A stretch of DNA of 39,401 nucleotides from Gordonia neofelifaecis NRRL B-59395 (GCF_000192435.1 NZ_AEUD01000023.1:1-39401), one strand, 5' to 3'; positions 25,855 through 35,476 are shown, counted from the first letter of the stretch. Notes: generated by a model from the sequence alone, not told the origin. Numbers and translations are program-made.

Positions 25855-26468
25855 CCGTCGAGGCCCGTCCACCGAGCAGTCGCGCCCTGGTCGTCGTCGA
25901 CGTTCAGAACGACTTCTGCGAAGGCGGATCCCTCGCAGTCGCCGGCGGAGCCGCCGTCGCCGCCGGCGTCAACCGCCTGTTCGACGACTACCCGCTGGTG
26001 GTCGCGACCCGCGACTTTCACGTCGATCCCGGCGCGCACTTCTCCGACCGGCCCGACTTCGTCGACAGCTGGCCGCCGCACTGCGTCGTCGGCACCGCGG
26101 GCGCCGACTTCCACCCCGCGCTCGCGACCGCACCGCTGCAGGCCGTCTTCTCGAAGGGCGAGTACACCGCCGCCTACTCCGGTTTCGAGGGCCGCGACGC
26201 CGACGGGACGAGCCTGCGCGACTGGCTCACCGCCCGCGAGGTGACCGACGTCGACGTCGTCGGCATCGCGACCGATCACTGCGTGCGCGCGACCGCGGTC
26301 GACGCGGCCGCCGCCGGCTTCCGGACGCGCGTCCTGCTCGATCACACGGCCGCGGTCGCCGAGGCCACCACTGCGACGGCGTTCGACGTCCTACGCGACG
26401 CGGGGGTCGAACTCGTCGGCCACCTGAGCCACACCGGCGCCGCACGCGAAGCCGGCGCGACCGAGTGA
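25851..26468 (+). CDS. pncA: nicotinamidase/pyrazinamidase
   Basis: A 205-residue cysteine hydrolase converting nicotinamide to nicotinate; this family also activates pyrazinamide. The catalytic triad is Asp17 (VVVDVQNDF), Lys102 (FSKGEY) and Cys144 (GIATDHCVRATA). Metal ligands are Asp55, His57 and His63 (TRDFHVDPGAHF). The ATG overlaps the pncB stop by 4 bases (ATGA), so its product acts one step before PncB in NAD salvage. In M. tuberculosis, pncA is elsewhere (Rv2043c), so this linkage differs. Its own stop overlaps dinG. Confidence 0.95.
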   Translation: MTVEARPPSSRALVVVDVQNDFCEGGSLAVAGGAAVAAGVNRLFDDYPLVVATRDFHVDPGAHFSDRPDFVDSWPPHCVVGTAGADFHPALATAPLQAVFSKGEYTAAYSGFEGRDADGTSLRDWLTAREVTDVDVVGIATDHCVRATAVDAAAAGFRTRVLLDHTAAVAEATTATAFDVLRDAGVELVGHLSHTGAAREAGATE

Positions 26469-28474
26469 GCGTCCCCGACATTCCAGAACTGCTCACTGTC
26501 GCCGTCGAGTCCCTCGGCGGTGCGCGGCGGGACGGTCAGCTCGCGATGGCCGAGGCCGTCGGCGACGCGATCGAGAACGACCACCACCTCGCCGTGCAGG
26601 CGGGCACCGGCACCGGCAAGTCCCTCGCATATCTGATCCCGTCGGTGCGGCACGCCGTCGACGCCAACGAGACCGTCGTCGTCTCGACCGCCACCATCGC
26701 GCTGCAGCGCCAGCTCACCGAACGCGACCTCCCCCGACTGGCCGGGGCACTGAAGGAGCCGCTCGGGCGCGAGCCGTCGTTCGCGATCCTCAAGGGGCGC
26801 GCCAACTACCTGTGCCTGAACAAGATCCATTCCGGCGTCGCCGACGAGGATCCGAACGCCGAGTTGTTCGACGCCTTCGACCTGTCGCGGATGGGCCGGG
26901 AGGTGACGCGGCTGCGCGAGTGGACCTCGGACACCGAGACCGGCGACCGCGACGACCTCTCCCCCGGCGTCAGCGATCAGTCGTGGCGCCAGGTCAGCGT
27001 CTCGTCGCGCGAATGCCTCGGCGCGGCGAACTGCCCGTACGGCGAGGACTGCTTCGCCGAACTGGCGCGAAAGAAGGCCGGCGCCTCCGACATCGTCGTC
27101 ACGAACCACGCCATGCTCGCGATCGATGCGATGAGCCCGGCCACGATCCTGCCCGAGCATCGCGTCGTCGTGATCGACGAGGCGCATGAACTCGTGGACC
27201 GGATCACCTCGGTGACCACGGAGGAGATCTCGGCGGCCGGCGTCTCGCAGGTCGCGCGACGACTCGGCAAGTTGATCGACGACGACACCGCCGACGCGCT
27301 GGTCGGTGCGGGCGAGCAGCTCGAGCTGCTGCTTGAGGACTGCCCCGTGGGCGAGTGGACCCGACTGCCGTCCGGCGCCCCGGAGATCCTCGCCTCGCTG
27401 CGCGACCGCCTGTGGAACGCGCGTTCGGCCGTCGGCCCGGCGCCCAGTGCGTCCTCGGGGTCGGGCTCGGACCCGGAGGCCGCCGCCGCACGGCAGATGG
27501 CGCTGTCGGCCGCCGACTCACTGCACGACTCCGTGGTCCGCGTCCTCACCGTCTTCGGCGAGGCCGACATCACTAAGCGGCACGACGTGGTCTGGCTGTC
27601 GGCCGACCGGGTCCGCAGCACCGTCCGCAGGACGCTGCGCATCGCACCGCTGTCGGTGGCCGGCCTTCTGCGAACCTCGCTGTTCACCGATTCGACCGTG
27701 ATCCTGACCTCGGCGACGCTGACCATCGGCGGCAACTTCGACGCGCTCGCACGCACCTGGGGACTGCCCGCGCACGGCGGGAAGGACGTCGAAGCAGCGG
27801 GCTGGCGCGGCATGGACGCCGGCAGCCCGTTCGACTACCCGCGCTCGGCGATCCTCTACGTCGGCAAGCACCTGCGAGCCCCCGGGCGTGACGGCATCGC
27901 CGAGTCCACCCTCGACGAGATGGTCGACCTGATGAACGCCGCGGGCGGTCGCACGCTCGGCCTGTTCTCGTCGATGCGCGCCGCGAAGGAGGCGACGGAG
28001 AAGCTGCGCGACCGCGTCGGATTCCCGATCCTGTGCCAGGGCGACGATGCGACCTCGACCCTCATCGAGAAGTTCGCGGCCGATGAGGCGACCTGCCTCT
28101 TCGGCACCTTGTCGCTGTGGCAGGGCGTCGACGTCCCCGGACCGTCCCTGCGGTTGGTGATGATCGACCGGATCCCGTTCCCCCGGCCCGACGATCCCCT
28201 GCTGTCGGCACGGCAGCGCGACGTGGACGCCCGCGGCGGCAACGGCTTCCTCACCGTCTCGGCCAACCACGCGGCGCTCCTGCTGGCCCAGGGCGCCGGC
28301 CGACTGCTCCGGGCCACCGACGACCGCGGTGTGGTCGCCGTCCTCGACTCCCGCCTGGCCACCGCACGATACGCGGGCTACCTGCTCGCCGGACTGCCGC
28401 CGTTCTGGCGGACCACCGATCCGAAGGCCGTGCGGGCCGCGCTGTCACGTCTCACCACCGCTGCCGTCAAGTGA
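26465..28474 (+). CDS. dinG: ATP-dependent DNA helicase DinG
   Basis: A 669-residue superfamily 2 (XPD/Rad3-like) helicase that unwinds DNA 5'-3', including R-loops and damaged structures. Walker A is AGTGTGKSLAYLIPS, the Walker B/DEAH box is VVVIDEAHELVD, and the C-terminal motif VI region is LAQGAGRLLRATDDRG. Four cysteines (in ANYLCLNK and SRECLGAANCPYGEDC) suit the iron-sulfur cluster of this family. The GTG at 26465 overlaps the pncA stop by 4 bases, and glgB overlaps its end the same way. It corresponds to M. tuberculosis Rv1329c. Confidence 0.93.
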   Translation: MSVPDIPELLTVAVESLGGARRDGQLAMAEAVGDAIENDHHLAVQAGTGTGKSLAYLIPSVRHAVDANETVVVSTATIALQRQLTERDLPRLAGALKEPLGREPSFAILKGRANYLCLNKIHSGVADEDPNAELFDAFDLSRMGREVTRLREWTSDTETGDRDDLSPGVSDQSWRQVSVSSRECLGAANCPYGEDCFAELARKKAGASDIVVTNHAMLAIDAMSPATILPEHRVVVIDEAHELVDRITSVTTEEISAAGVSQVARRLGKLIDDDTADALVGAGEQLELLLEDCPVGEWTRLPSGAPEILASLRDRLWNARSAVGPAPSASSGSGSDPEAAAARQMALSAADSLHDSVVRVLTVFGEADITKRHDVVWLSADRVRSTVRRTLRIAPLSVAGLLRTSLFTDSTVILTSATLTIGGNFDALARTWGLPAHGGKDVEAAGWRGMDAGSPFDYPRSAILYVGKHLRAPGRDGIAESTLDEMVDLMNAAGGRTLGLFSSMRAAKEATEKLRDRVGFPILCQGDDATSTLIEKFAADEATCLFGTLSLWQGVDVPGPSLRLVMIDRIPFPRPDDPLLSARQRDVDARGGNGFLTVSANHAALLLAQGAGRLLRATDDRGVVAVLDSRLATARYAGYLLAGLPPFWRTTDPKAVRAALSRLTTAAVK

Positions 28475-30303
28475 GCGATCCGGACACCGCTCCCCTGTGG
28501 CGACGGCTGGGCGCACATCCGGGACCGTCCGGCACGTCGTTCCGGGTCTGGGCACCCAATGCTCGTGCGGTCACCGTCTTCGGCGACTTCGACGACTGGG
28601 CCGCGGCCGATCACCCGATGGACCGCGGACCGGACGGCGTCTGGACCGCGTGCGTCGAGGCCGCGCGACCGGGGATGTCGTACAAGTACCGGATCGTCGG
28701 CGCCGACGGACTGATCCGTGACAAGGCCGACCCGCTCGCCCGCGCCGCCCAACTCCCGCCCGAGACCGCATCGGTGATCGTGGGCGAATCGACCTTCGAG
28801 TGGACCGACGCGGACTGGGTCGCCGACCGTCCGGATCGACGGCCCCGCGCGGAGCCCATGTCGATCTACGAAGTGCATCTCGGATCCTGGCGCGCCGGGC
28901 TCGGCTACCGCGAGGCCGCCGTCGAGCTGGCTCAGTACGCCGTCGATCACGGCTTCACCCACGTCCAGCTGATGCCGGTCACCGAGCATCCCTACGGCGG
29001 GTCGTGGGGATACCAGGTGGGTTCGTATTTCGCGCCGTCGAGCCGTTGGGGCACCGCCGACGACTTCCGGTTCTTCGTCGACCATCTCCACGCATGCGGA
29101 ATCGCCGTTCTGCTCGACTGGGTGCCCGCCCACTTCCCGAAGGACCCGTTCGCCCTCGGGGAGTTCGACGGCACACCGCTGTACGAGCACGCCGATCCAC
29201 TGCGGCGCGAGCAGCCCGACTGGGGCACCTACGCGTTCAACCTCGGGCGGTCGGAGGTCAGGGACTTCCTCCTGGCCGCGGCCGTCTACTGGTGCACCGA
29301 GTTCCATCTCGACGGACTGCGCGTGGACGCCGTCGCCTCCATGCTGTATCTCGACTACTCGCGTGGCGAGGGCCAGTGGCGGCCCAACGCGCGCGGCACC
29401 AATGAGAACGACGAGGCGGTCGAGTTCCTGCGACGTCTCAACGACGCCGTCCACACCGCGTGCCCCGGGACCCTGATGATCGCCGAGGAGTCCACCGCCT
29501 GGCCAGGTGTCACAGCCGCCACCGACCACGGTGGTCTCGGCTTCGACTTCAAGTGGAACCTGGGCTGGATGCACGACCTGCTGTCGTACGTGTCCCGGCC
29601 GCCCGAGTACCGCGCGGAAGTCCAAGAGCACGTCGCGTTCTCGCTGACTCACGCGACGGCCGAACACTACGTGCTCCCCATCAGTCACGACGAGGTGGTG
29701 CACGGCAAGGGCACGCTGCTCACTCGCATCCCCGACTCGGGCGATCGGGCGGCGGGCGTCCGGCTCACGCTCGCCTTCCAGTGGGCGCATCCGGGCAAGA
29801 AGCTGCTGTTCATGGGACAGGAGTTCGGACAGGTCCGCGAATGGGCCGACGACCGCGAGCTCGACTGGGGGCTGCTCGACGACGGGTGCCCCGACGCCCC
29901 GATGCACCGCGGGATCGCGCTGGCCGCGACCGATCTCGCCCGACTGCACGCCGACCTTCCCGCATTCCACCGACTCGACGGCGACGCGCGCGGCTTCGCC
30001 TGGCTCGACGCGCGCGATGTCCGCAACACCGTGATCGGCTTCCTGCGGCTCGCCGACGGCGCGGCCCCCGTGGCCTGCGTGTTCAACTTCTCCGACCGTG
30101 ACCTCTACGGCTATCGCCTCGGCTTTCCCGCCGCCGGCCCGTGGCTCGAGATCCTCAACACCGCCGCCCGCGAATACGGCGGTCACGGCGTCGGCAACCT
30201 CGGCCGCATCGTCGCCGTCGACGAGCCGAGTCACGGCCGTCCCTACAGTGCCACCATCACGCTGCCTGCGTCGGCTGCGGTGTTCTTCACGCCGGAGGCG
30301 TAG
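28471..30303 (+). CDS. glgB: 1,4-alpha-glucan branching enzyme
   Basis: A 610-residue GH13 enzyme that makes alpha-1,6 branches in glycogen or alpha-glucan. An N-terminal CBM48-like domain (GTSFRVWAPNARAVTVFGDF) leads into the TIM barrel. The catalytic nucleophile is Asp286 in DGLRVDAVASMLY, the acid/base Glu339 in MIAEEST, and the third acidic residue Asp407 in ISHDEVVHGK. It lacks the extra N1 domain of the roughly 730-residue mycobacterial GlgB. The GTG at 28471 overlaps the dinG stop by 4 bases. glgE and glgP, which neighbour it in M. tuberculosis, are absent. A hairpin follows the stop. Confidence 0.93.
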   Translation: MSDPDTAPLWRRLGAHPGPSGTSFRVWAPNARAVTVFGDFDDWAAADHPMDRGPDGVWTACVEAARPGMSYKYRIVGADGLIRDKADPLARAAQLPPETASVIVGESTFEWTDADWVADRPDRRPRAEPMSIYEVHLGSWRAGLGYREAAVELAQYAVDHGFTHVQLMPVTEHPYGGSWGYQVGSYFAPSSRWGTADDFRFFVDHLHACGIAVLLDWVPAHFPKDPFALGEFDGTPLYEHADPLRREQPDWGTYAFNLGRSEVRDFLLAAAVYWCTEFHLDGLRVDAVASMLYLDYSRGEGQWRPNARGTNENDEAVEFLRRLNDAVHTACPGTLMIAEESTAWPGVTAATDHGGLGFDFKWNLGWMHDLLSYVSRPPEYRAEVQEHVAFSLTHATAEHYVLPISHDEVVHGKGTLLTRIPDSGDRAAGVRLTLAFQWAHPGKKLLFMGQEFGQVREWADDRELDWGLLDDGCPDAPMHRGIALAATDLARLHADLPAFHRLDGDARGFAWLDARDVRNTVIGFLRLADGAAPVACVFNFSDRDLYGYRLGFPAAGPWLEILNTAAREYGGHGVGNLGRIVAVDEPSHGRPYSATITLPASAAVFFTPEA

Positions 30304-30321
30304 GCCGTCCCGGTCGGCCTA
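30301..30321. terminator. terminator hairpin between glgB and the SDR gene
   Basis: TAGGCCG-TCCCGGT-CGGCCTA is a perfect 7-bp stem that begins in the glgB stop codon. It lies between two converging genes. There is no clear U-run, so the strength is uncertain. Confidence 0.5.
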
Positions 30322-30338
30322 CAGCCGCCGCTCGCAAC

Positions 30339-31133
30339 TCAGCGGAACACCAGCCCGCCGTCGATCAGCCCAGCCTGTCCGGTCATGTAATCGGAGTCCG
30401 GGCTCGCCAGGTACGAGACGTAGGCCGCGACGTCCTCAGGCGTCTGCGCCCGGCCGAGCGCAATGCCGCCGACGAACTTGTCGTAGGTTTCGCCGACTGC
30501 GGCGCCGGTCAGATCCGCGAACGCCTGGTCGATCTCGACCCACATGTCGGTGCCGACGACGCCCGGGCAGTAGGCGTTGACGGTGATCTGGTCGGCGGCG
30601 AGTTCGCGCGCAGCCGCCTGCGTCAGGCCCCGGACCGCGAACTTCGTGGCGCTGTACGGACCGAGCATTGGGAAGCCGTCGTGACCGGCGATCGACGACG
30701 CATTGATGATCTTCCGGACGAGAGGCTCGTCGCTGCCGGCCGCCTGCCTGCGGAACGCATCGGCCGCCGCCTGGATGCCCCAGACGACGCCGTTGACGTT
30801 GATCCTCCAGAGCCGGTCCAGCGCCTCCGGCGTCGCATCGGTCACCTGACCGACCATCGCGATGCCCGCGTTGTTCACGACGACGTCGAGCCGGCCGAGT
30901 TCGCCGAGCGCACGACCGGTCGCCGCGAACACGGCGTCCCGGTCGGAGACGTCGGCGGCGATCGTGATCGCGTTCCGGCCGACCGCGCGGACATCCGCGG
31001 CGGTGTCGGCGACGGACTCCTCGGTCAGGTCGACGAGGGCCAGATCGAAGCCGTCAGCCGCGAGGCGTCGCGCGATTCCCGCGCCGATTCCGCGCCCGGC
31101 GCCGGTCACGAGAGCTACTCGGGTCTGCTCCAT
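30339..31133 (-). CDS. short-chain dehydrogenase (acetoin/diacetyl reductase type)
   Basis: A 264-residue NAD(P)-dependent oxidoreductase. The cofactor motif TGAGRGIG is near residue 11, NNAGIA follows, Ser lies in INASSIAG, and the catalytic YSATK is near 160. The stretch [14 protein letters not shown] and the tail [17 protein letters not shown] are like diacetyl reductase / 2,3-butanediol dehydrogenase (BudC). The ATG at 31133 has GGAGGAG just upstream. It stands alone between the glgB cluster and the thioredoxin-like gene. The exact substrate is not shown by the sequence. Confidence 0.88.
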   Translation of the reverse strand: MEQTRVALVTGAGRGIGAGIARRLAADGFDLALVDLTEESVADTAADVRAVGRNAITIAADVSDRDAVFAATGRALGELGRLDVVVNNAGIAMVGQVTDATPEALDRLWRINVNGVVWGIQAAADAFRRQAAGSDEPLVRKIINASSIAGHDGFPMLGPYSATKFAVRGLTQAAARELAADQITVNAYCPGVVGTDMWVEIDQAFADLTGAAVGETYDKFVGGIALGRAQTPEDVAAYVSYLASPDSDYMTGQAGLIDGGLVFR

Positions 31134-31245
31134 GTCTCCTCCAGATCCACTGGCGCCCCTCCCGACGAGGATCGCTTCGACTCAGTGTGGATCCGGAGTT
31201 CAGCGCCCGACAGGGTTGCAGCGGGTTGCAATCCCGTCGCGCAGA

Positions 31246-32214
31246 TCAGTACAGCGCGGTCGCCAGCTTCCGCCGTGCGGCGACCACGAACGGCTCGGCC
31301 GGGTCGAAGAGGTCGAAGAGCTCGAGCAGACGGGCACGGGCCCGACCGCGATCATCGTCGCGGGTGACCTTGATCAGGTCGATGAGCCGATCGAACGCGG
31401 CTTCCGGCCGCTGGCCGAGCAGGAGCACGTCGGCCGCGGCGAGCTGAGCGTCGACGTCGCCCGGTGCGGCGTCATTGACGACGTCCGGATCGTGCGCCTG
31501 AGCTCGAGTCACGAACTCGAGGTTCCGCACCACCGACGCCGCTTCGACGTTGTTCGGCTCCAGCTGGGCGATCGCCCGGTACGCGTCCAGCGCCCCGTCC
31601 ATGTCGCCCGAGTTCATCAGTTCCTCGGCCGCCGCCATGCGCGGGTCCTGCTCGGGCTCGGGCGCGCCGCCCTCGTCGGCGAGCTCGGGCAACAGGTGCC
31701 CGGCCTTCGCGAAGATCTCATCGATCCAGCCCTGGATCTGATCGGCCGGCTGCGCTCCTTCGAACATCGCCACCGGACGCCCCGCCACGAGTGCCACCAC
31801 CGTCGGGACCGACTGGGCGCCGAAGGCCTGTGCGATCCGCGGATTCGCGTCGACGTCCACGCGTGCGAGTACCCAGCGACCGCCCGACGCCTCCGCGAGA
31901 CTCGCCAGTGTCGGCGAGAGCTGCCTGCTCGGCTCGGCCCACGCGGCCCACAGGTCGACGACCACCAACTGCCGGGTCGACCGTTCGACGATCTCCGTCT
32001 CGAAGCTGAGTTCGTCGACGTCGATGACGGCCGATCCAGTCGGCGCACCGGCCTGGCCGGCATCCGGACGAGACTCAGGAGCGGGCCGAGCCCGCGTAGG
32101 TCCTCGCGGCGCGTGTCGACCCTCTGCAGTGGCCTTGAGAACTGACAGATCTACTGCGCCCGCCATCGCAATGGCGGCATTCGCCTGTTCCTGGCGTCGG
32201 GAAGGTCCGGTCAC
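31246..32214 (-). CDS. redox-inactive thioredoxin-TPR protein (CnoX/YbbN-like)
   Basis: A 322-residue protein with a thioredoxin-fold domain (about 65-175) and a C-terminal tetratricopeptide-like helical part (about 185-322; EQDPRMAAAEELMNSGDMDG, DAYRAIAQLEPNN). The usual WCGPC is replaced by WAEPS (residues 92-96), so it has no active-site cysteine and cannot do disulfide exchange there. The cis-Pro loop QSVPTVVALVAG is kept. E. coli CnoX/YbbN, with the same domains, is a holdase chaperone, so a chaperone role is likely. It corresponds to Rv1324. Its GTG overlaps the DUF3817 stop by 4 bases. Confidence 0.88.
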   Translation of the reverse strand: MTGPSRRQEQANAAIAMAGAVDLSVLKATAEGRHAPRGPTRARPAPESRPDAGQAGAPTGSAVIDVDELSFETEIVERSTRQLVVVDLWAAWAEPSRQLSPTLASLAEASGGRWVLARVDVDANPRIAQAFGAQSVPTVVALVAGRPVAMFEGAQPADQIQGWIDEIFAKAGHLLPELADEGGAPEPEQDPRMAAAEELMNSGDMDGALDAYRAIAQLEPNNVEAASVVRNLEFVTRAQAHDPDVVNDAAPGDVDAQLAAADVLLLGQRPEAAFDRLIDLIKVTRDDDRGRARARLLELFDLFDPAEPFVVAARRKLATALY

Positions 32215-32585
32215 ACGTTCAGTGTGTCACGATCCTCATGCACGGCGAACTCCGAGTCGGACAGTTCGCCGAGATGCCCGTTCTTCTTCGCCCAGCTCTC
32301 GAACCACAGGGTGAAGAACGGCGGAATCGAGGCCAGGAGCGCCAGCACCAGCACCTTGAAGTTCCACTTCAGCGCACGTGCGGTCAGCAGCGTGACGATG
32401 AGGTAGATGACGAATGCCGCGCCGTGCAGCGAACCCGGGATCATGGTCGCGGAGTCGATGCCCGCACCGTACTTCACGGCCATGCCGATCAGCAGCAGAC
32501 CCCACGTGATCGCCTCGATGACGGCGATCAGCCGAAAACGCTTGGCCGGGGTCGAGACGTCGAAGAAGTCCTTCACGCCGATCAC
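32211..32585 (-). CDS. DUF3817 integral membrane protein (second copy)
   Basis: A 124-residue protein with three membrane helices: [19 protein letters not shown], then [20 protein letters not shown] and [20 protein letters not shown]. The HG..FVIYL and PFFTLWFE motifs are those of DUF3817. It is a paralog of the product of 17113-17541. Its GTG overlaps the thiolase stop by 4 bases, and its stop overlaps the thioredoxin-like gene, so three genes form one unit. Function is unknown. Confidence 0.85.
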   Translation of the reverse strand: MIGVKDFFDVSTPAKRFRLIAVIEAITWGLLLIGMAVKYGAGIDSATMIPGSLHGAAFVIYLIVTLLTARALKWNFKVLVLALLASIPPFFTLWFESWAKKNGHLGELSDSEFAVHEDRDTLNV

Positions 32586-33775
32586 GCCTTCGGGACGCGC
32601 ACGATGAGGGCGTCGCCCTGGCCGCCCGCGCCGCACAGCGCGGCGACACCGACACCACCGCCGCGGCGGACCAGCTCGAACACGAGGTGCAGGGTGATGC
32701 GAGCGCCCGAGGTGCCGATCGGGTGACCGAGCGCGATGCCGCCGCCGTTCACGTTCACCTTCTCCGGGTCCACGCCGAGCGCGCGGGTGGAGGCCAGACC
32801 GACGGCCGAGAAGGCCTCGTTGATCTCCAGGAGGTCGAGGTCGGCGGGCGTGATGCCCTCGCGCTCGCAGGCCTTGGTGATGGCGTTCGCAGGCTGCATC
32901 TGCAGCGACGAGTCGGGGCCGGCGACGACGCCGTGGGCGCCGATCTCGGCGAGCCACGTCAGACCGAGCTCCTCGGCCTTCGCCTTGCTCATCACCACGA
33001 CGGCCGCGGCGCCGTCGGAGATCTGCGAGGAGTTGCCCGCGGTGATCGTGCCGCCCTTGCGGAACGCCGGACGCAGACCCGACAGCGTCTCGACCGTGGT
33101 GTCCGCGCGGACGCCCTCGTCGGCCGTGAACTGGATCGGGTCGCCCTTGCGCTGCGGGATCTCGACCGGGACGATCTCGTCGTCGAAGAGGCCCTTGGCT
33201 GCGGCCTCGGCGGCCAGCCGGTGGCTGCGCGCGGCGAACGCGTCCTGCTCTTCACGGGTGAAGCCGTCGGTGTCGTTGCCCTGCTCGGTCAGTGCGCCCA
33301 TCGGCTGATCGGTGAACGCATCGTGCAGACCGTCGAACGCCATGTGGTCGACGAGCTCGGTGTTGCCGTACTTGAAGCCGCCGCGGCTGCCCGGCAGCAC
33401 GTGCGGAGCCTGGGTCATCGACTCCTGACCGCCGGCGACCACGCAGTCGAACTCACCGGCGCGGATCAGCTGGTCGGCCAGCGCGATCGCATCGATGCCC
33501 GACAGGCACATCTTGTTGATCGACAGTGCCGGAACGTCCCAGCCGATGCCGGCCTTGACCGAGGCCTGGCGAGCGGGCATCTGCCCGGCACCGGCGGTCA
33601 GCACCTGCCCCATGATCACGTAGTCGACCTGAGCCGGATCCACGCCGCCGCGGTCGAGCGCTCCCTTGATGGCGATCGCGCCGAGATCGACAGCGGAGAA
33701 GTTCTTCAGCGAGCCCATCAGCCGGCCCTGCGCGGTGCGGGCACCGGAAACGATCACTGTGGTGTTGTCGGACAT
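32582..33775 (-). CDS. acetyl-CoA C-acetyltransferase (thiolase, FadA4-like)
   Basis: A 397-residue thiolase that condenses or cleaves acetoacetyl-CoA. The nucleophile Cys is in [12 protein letters not shown] (about residue 89), the active-site His in [16 protein letters not shown], and the second Cys in [12 protein letters not shown]. The NEAFS motif is also present. The ATG at 33775 has AAGGAG just upstream. It corresponds to M. tuberculosis fadA4 (Rv1323), next to the epimerase and thioredoxin genes as here. It acts in fatty-acid or ketone metabolism. Confidence 0.93.
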   Translation of the reverse strand: MSDNTTVIVSGARTAQGRLMGSLKNFSAVDLGAIAIKGALDRGGVDPAQVDYVIMGQVLTAGAGQMPARQASVKAGIGWDVPALSINKMCLSGIDAIALADQLIRAGEFDCVVAGGQESMTQAPHVLPGSRGGFKYGNTELVDHMAFDGLHDAFTDQPMGALTEQGNDTDGFTREEQDAFAARSHRLAAEAAAKGLFDDEIVPVEIPQRKGDPIQFTADEGVRADTTVETLSGLRPAFRKGGTITAGNSSQISDGAAAVVVMSKAKAEELGLTWLAEIGAHGVVAGPDSSLQMQPANAITKACEREGITPADLDLLEINEAFSAVGLASTRALGVDPEKVNVNGGGIALGHPIGTSGARITLHLVFELVRRGGGVGVAALCGAGGQGDALIVRVPKA

Positions 33776-33879
33776 GTATCAGCTCCTTGGCATGGGGCAG
33801 CGGTTTGATCACGGCGGCCCGCGCCGTCGCTGCTGTCGTGCTCGGGTGGCCGCGATGCGACCCCCGTCTACTACAACGC

Positions 33880-33885
33880 TACCGT
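33880..33885 (+). promoter_or_regulatory. -10 element of leaderless epimerase gene
   Basis: TACCGT lies 6 bases before the ATG at 33892, with no ribosome binding site between. It fits a leaderless start. Confidence 0.4.
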
Positions 33886-33891
33886 TATGGC

Positions 33892-34377
33892 ATGACTGAC
33901 TCCCCATCGAACGACGTGACAAGCGCCACCACCGACAGCGCCCTGACCTCGATCGGCGACCTCGTGACCGCCATCGACCACGTGGGTCTGGCGGTCCCCG
34001 ATCTCGACGTCGCCGCCGCGTGGTGGCTCGACAACTTCGGATTCGTGAATCAGCACGAGGAGGTGAACGAGGAGCAGCGCGTCCGCGAGGCGATGATCGG
34101 TCCCGAGGGCGGCGACACGATGATCCAGCTCCTCACTCCGCTGAACGAGGAGTCGACCATCGCGAAGTTCCTCGACCGCAACGGCCCGGGCATGCAGCAG
34201 ATGGCCGTGCGCGTCACCGATCTCGACGAGGTCGCCAAGCGTCTGACCTCCGCAGGCGTACGTCTCCTGTACCCCGCACCCAAGCGCGGCACCGCCGACT
34301 CGCGGATCAACTTCGTCCACCCCAAGGACGCGGGCGGCGTCCTCCTCGAGCTCGTCGAACCGGCCGCCTCTCACTGA
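33892..34377 (+). CDS. mce: methylmalonyl-CoA epimerase
   Basis: A 161-residue vicinal-oxygen-chelate protein that interconverts the R and S forms of methylmalonyl-CoA in propionate metabolism. The first half has IDHVGLAVPDLDVAAAWW, and the second GPGMQQMAVRVTDLDEVA and FVHPKDAGGVLLELVEP. Metal ligands in this fold are His (IDHVG), Gln (IQLLTP), another His or Gln, and Glu (LLELVE). The ATG at 33892 follows a TACCGT -10 by 6 bases. It corresponds to M. tuberculosis Rv1322A, divergent from fadA4. Confidence 0.93.
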   Translation: MTDSPSNDVTSATTDSALTSIGDLVTAIDHVGLAVPDLDVAAAWWLDNFGFVNQHEEVNEEQRVREAMIGPEGGDTMIQLLTPLNEESTIAKFLDRNGPGMQQMAVRVTDLDEVAKRLTSAGVRLLYPAPKRGTADSRINFVHPKDAGGVLLELVEPAASH

Positions 34378-34402
34378 ATCTCTGCATACCCGGATCACCG
34401 CA

Positions 34403-34432
34403 CGGGCGGTCGGCTGCGTCGCCGGCCGCCCG
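34403..34432. terminator. GC-rich hairpin after the epimerase gene
   Basis: CGGGCGG and CCGCCCG pair across a loop that itself contains CGGC/GCCG. It lies 25 bp after the stop of the epimerase gene. It has no strong T-run, which is common for actinobacterial terminators. Confidence 0.45.
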
Positions 34433-34494
34433 CTGTTATCAAATCGGTCTCAGACACCCCGCCGGCGATGCTGAAATCGGGCGCTGGTCGGCCA

Positions 34495-34500
34495 TAGACT
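34495..34500 (+). promoter_or_regulatory. -10 element of leaderless DivIVA-like gene
   Basis: TAGACT lies 6 bases before the ATG at 34507, with no ribosome binding site. Confidence 0.4.
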
Positions 34501-34506
34501 GGCTAC

Positions 34507-35457
34507 ATGTCAGCCCCTGGACATCGTCAGAGCCCCTTCCCCATCGTGATGCGCGGATACGACCGCGATCAGGTCACCGACCACCTGCGACGGCTCGATG
34601 CCGAATTGCGCATGATGGCCGCCGATCGTGACGCCGCTCATGCCAATTCCGACGAGTTGCAGGGTCACCTCGACGAGGCGCGCCACCGCATCCGGGACCT
34701 CCAGGACGAGGTGAACACCCTCTCGGTGCCGCCGACGACCGTCGCGGGGATGACCGACCGGGTCTCGCGGATGCTGCAGCTCGCCACCGACGAGGCCAGC
34801 GAGGTCCGGGCGAACGCGCGCGACGAGGCCGACGAGACGGTGTCCGTCGCCCGCCAGGAGGCCGACGACATCCGTGCCTCGGCCGCCGCGGCAGCCACCC
34901 GCACCAAGGAGCTCGCACAGGAGCACGCAGACTCCATCATCACCGACGCCGAGAAGCGCGCCGCGGAGATCGACGAGGCCGCCCAGAAGCGTGCGGAGGA
35001 GTCGAAGAAGGAGCAGGAGGACGCGCGCAAGCGTGCGCAGGAGATCATCGCGGCTGCAGAGGCGGACGCGGCGCGGCTGCGCGGGGCCGCCCACAACATC
35101 TCGATGACGCGGCTGGCCCGGTCACGCGATCTCGCCGAGTCCGCCCACGACGCCCACCGTCAGATCCTCGATCACCTCGACGCGCTGCGTGAGCACATCA
35201 CCAACCTGCCCGACGCGCTGGCGCTGTCGGAGGAGGAGCGCGATCTGGTCTCGCTGACCGAGACCGACGATCTGGAGCTGCTCAATCGCACGCTGCTGGG
35301 CCGCGACAAGTTCTCGGCGTCGGACGCTGCGACGCCCGCCGAGAAGACGGACGTCCTCGGCGCGGTCGACGATGAGTACGACGAGGAGTTCGAGAACGAC
35401 CGCTACGGCCACGGGCCCCGCGACGAGGCCAAGAAGGGCGATCAGGTCACCGCCTGA
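34507..35457 (+). CDS. DivIVA-domain coiled-coil protein
   Basis: A 316-residue, charge-rich protein. The N-terminal FPIVMRGYDRDQVTDHLRRL is DivIVA-like (the FxxVxRGYDxxQVDxFL pattern). A long Ala/Glu/Arg coiled coil follows (about 40-215), then an acidic tail with DDEYDEEFENDRYG. DivIVA proteins mark curved membranes and poles and organise wall growth. The main polar growth factor Wag31 is a different gene, so this is likely an accessory scaffold. TAGACT lies 6 bases before the ATG, so the start is probably leaderless. It is convergent with nucS. Confidence 0.8.
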   Translation: MSAPGHRQSPFPIVMRGYDRDQVTDHLRRLDAELRMMAADRDAAHANSDELQGHLDEARHRIRDLQDEVNTLSVPPTTVAGMTDRVSRMLQLATDEASEVRANARDEADETVSVARQEADDIRASAAAAATRTKELAQEHADSIITDAEKRAAEIDEAAQKRAEESKKEQEDARKRAQEIIAAAEADAARLRGAAHNISMTRLARSRDLAESAHDAHRQILDHLDALREHITNLPDALALSEEERDLVSLTETDDLELLNRTLLGRDKFSASDAATPAEKTDVLGAVDDEYDEEFENDRYGHGPRDEAKKGDQVTA

Positions 35458-35476
35458 TCGATCGGCGAGCGGGAGC

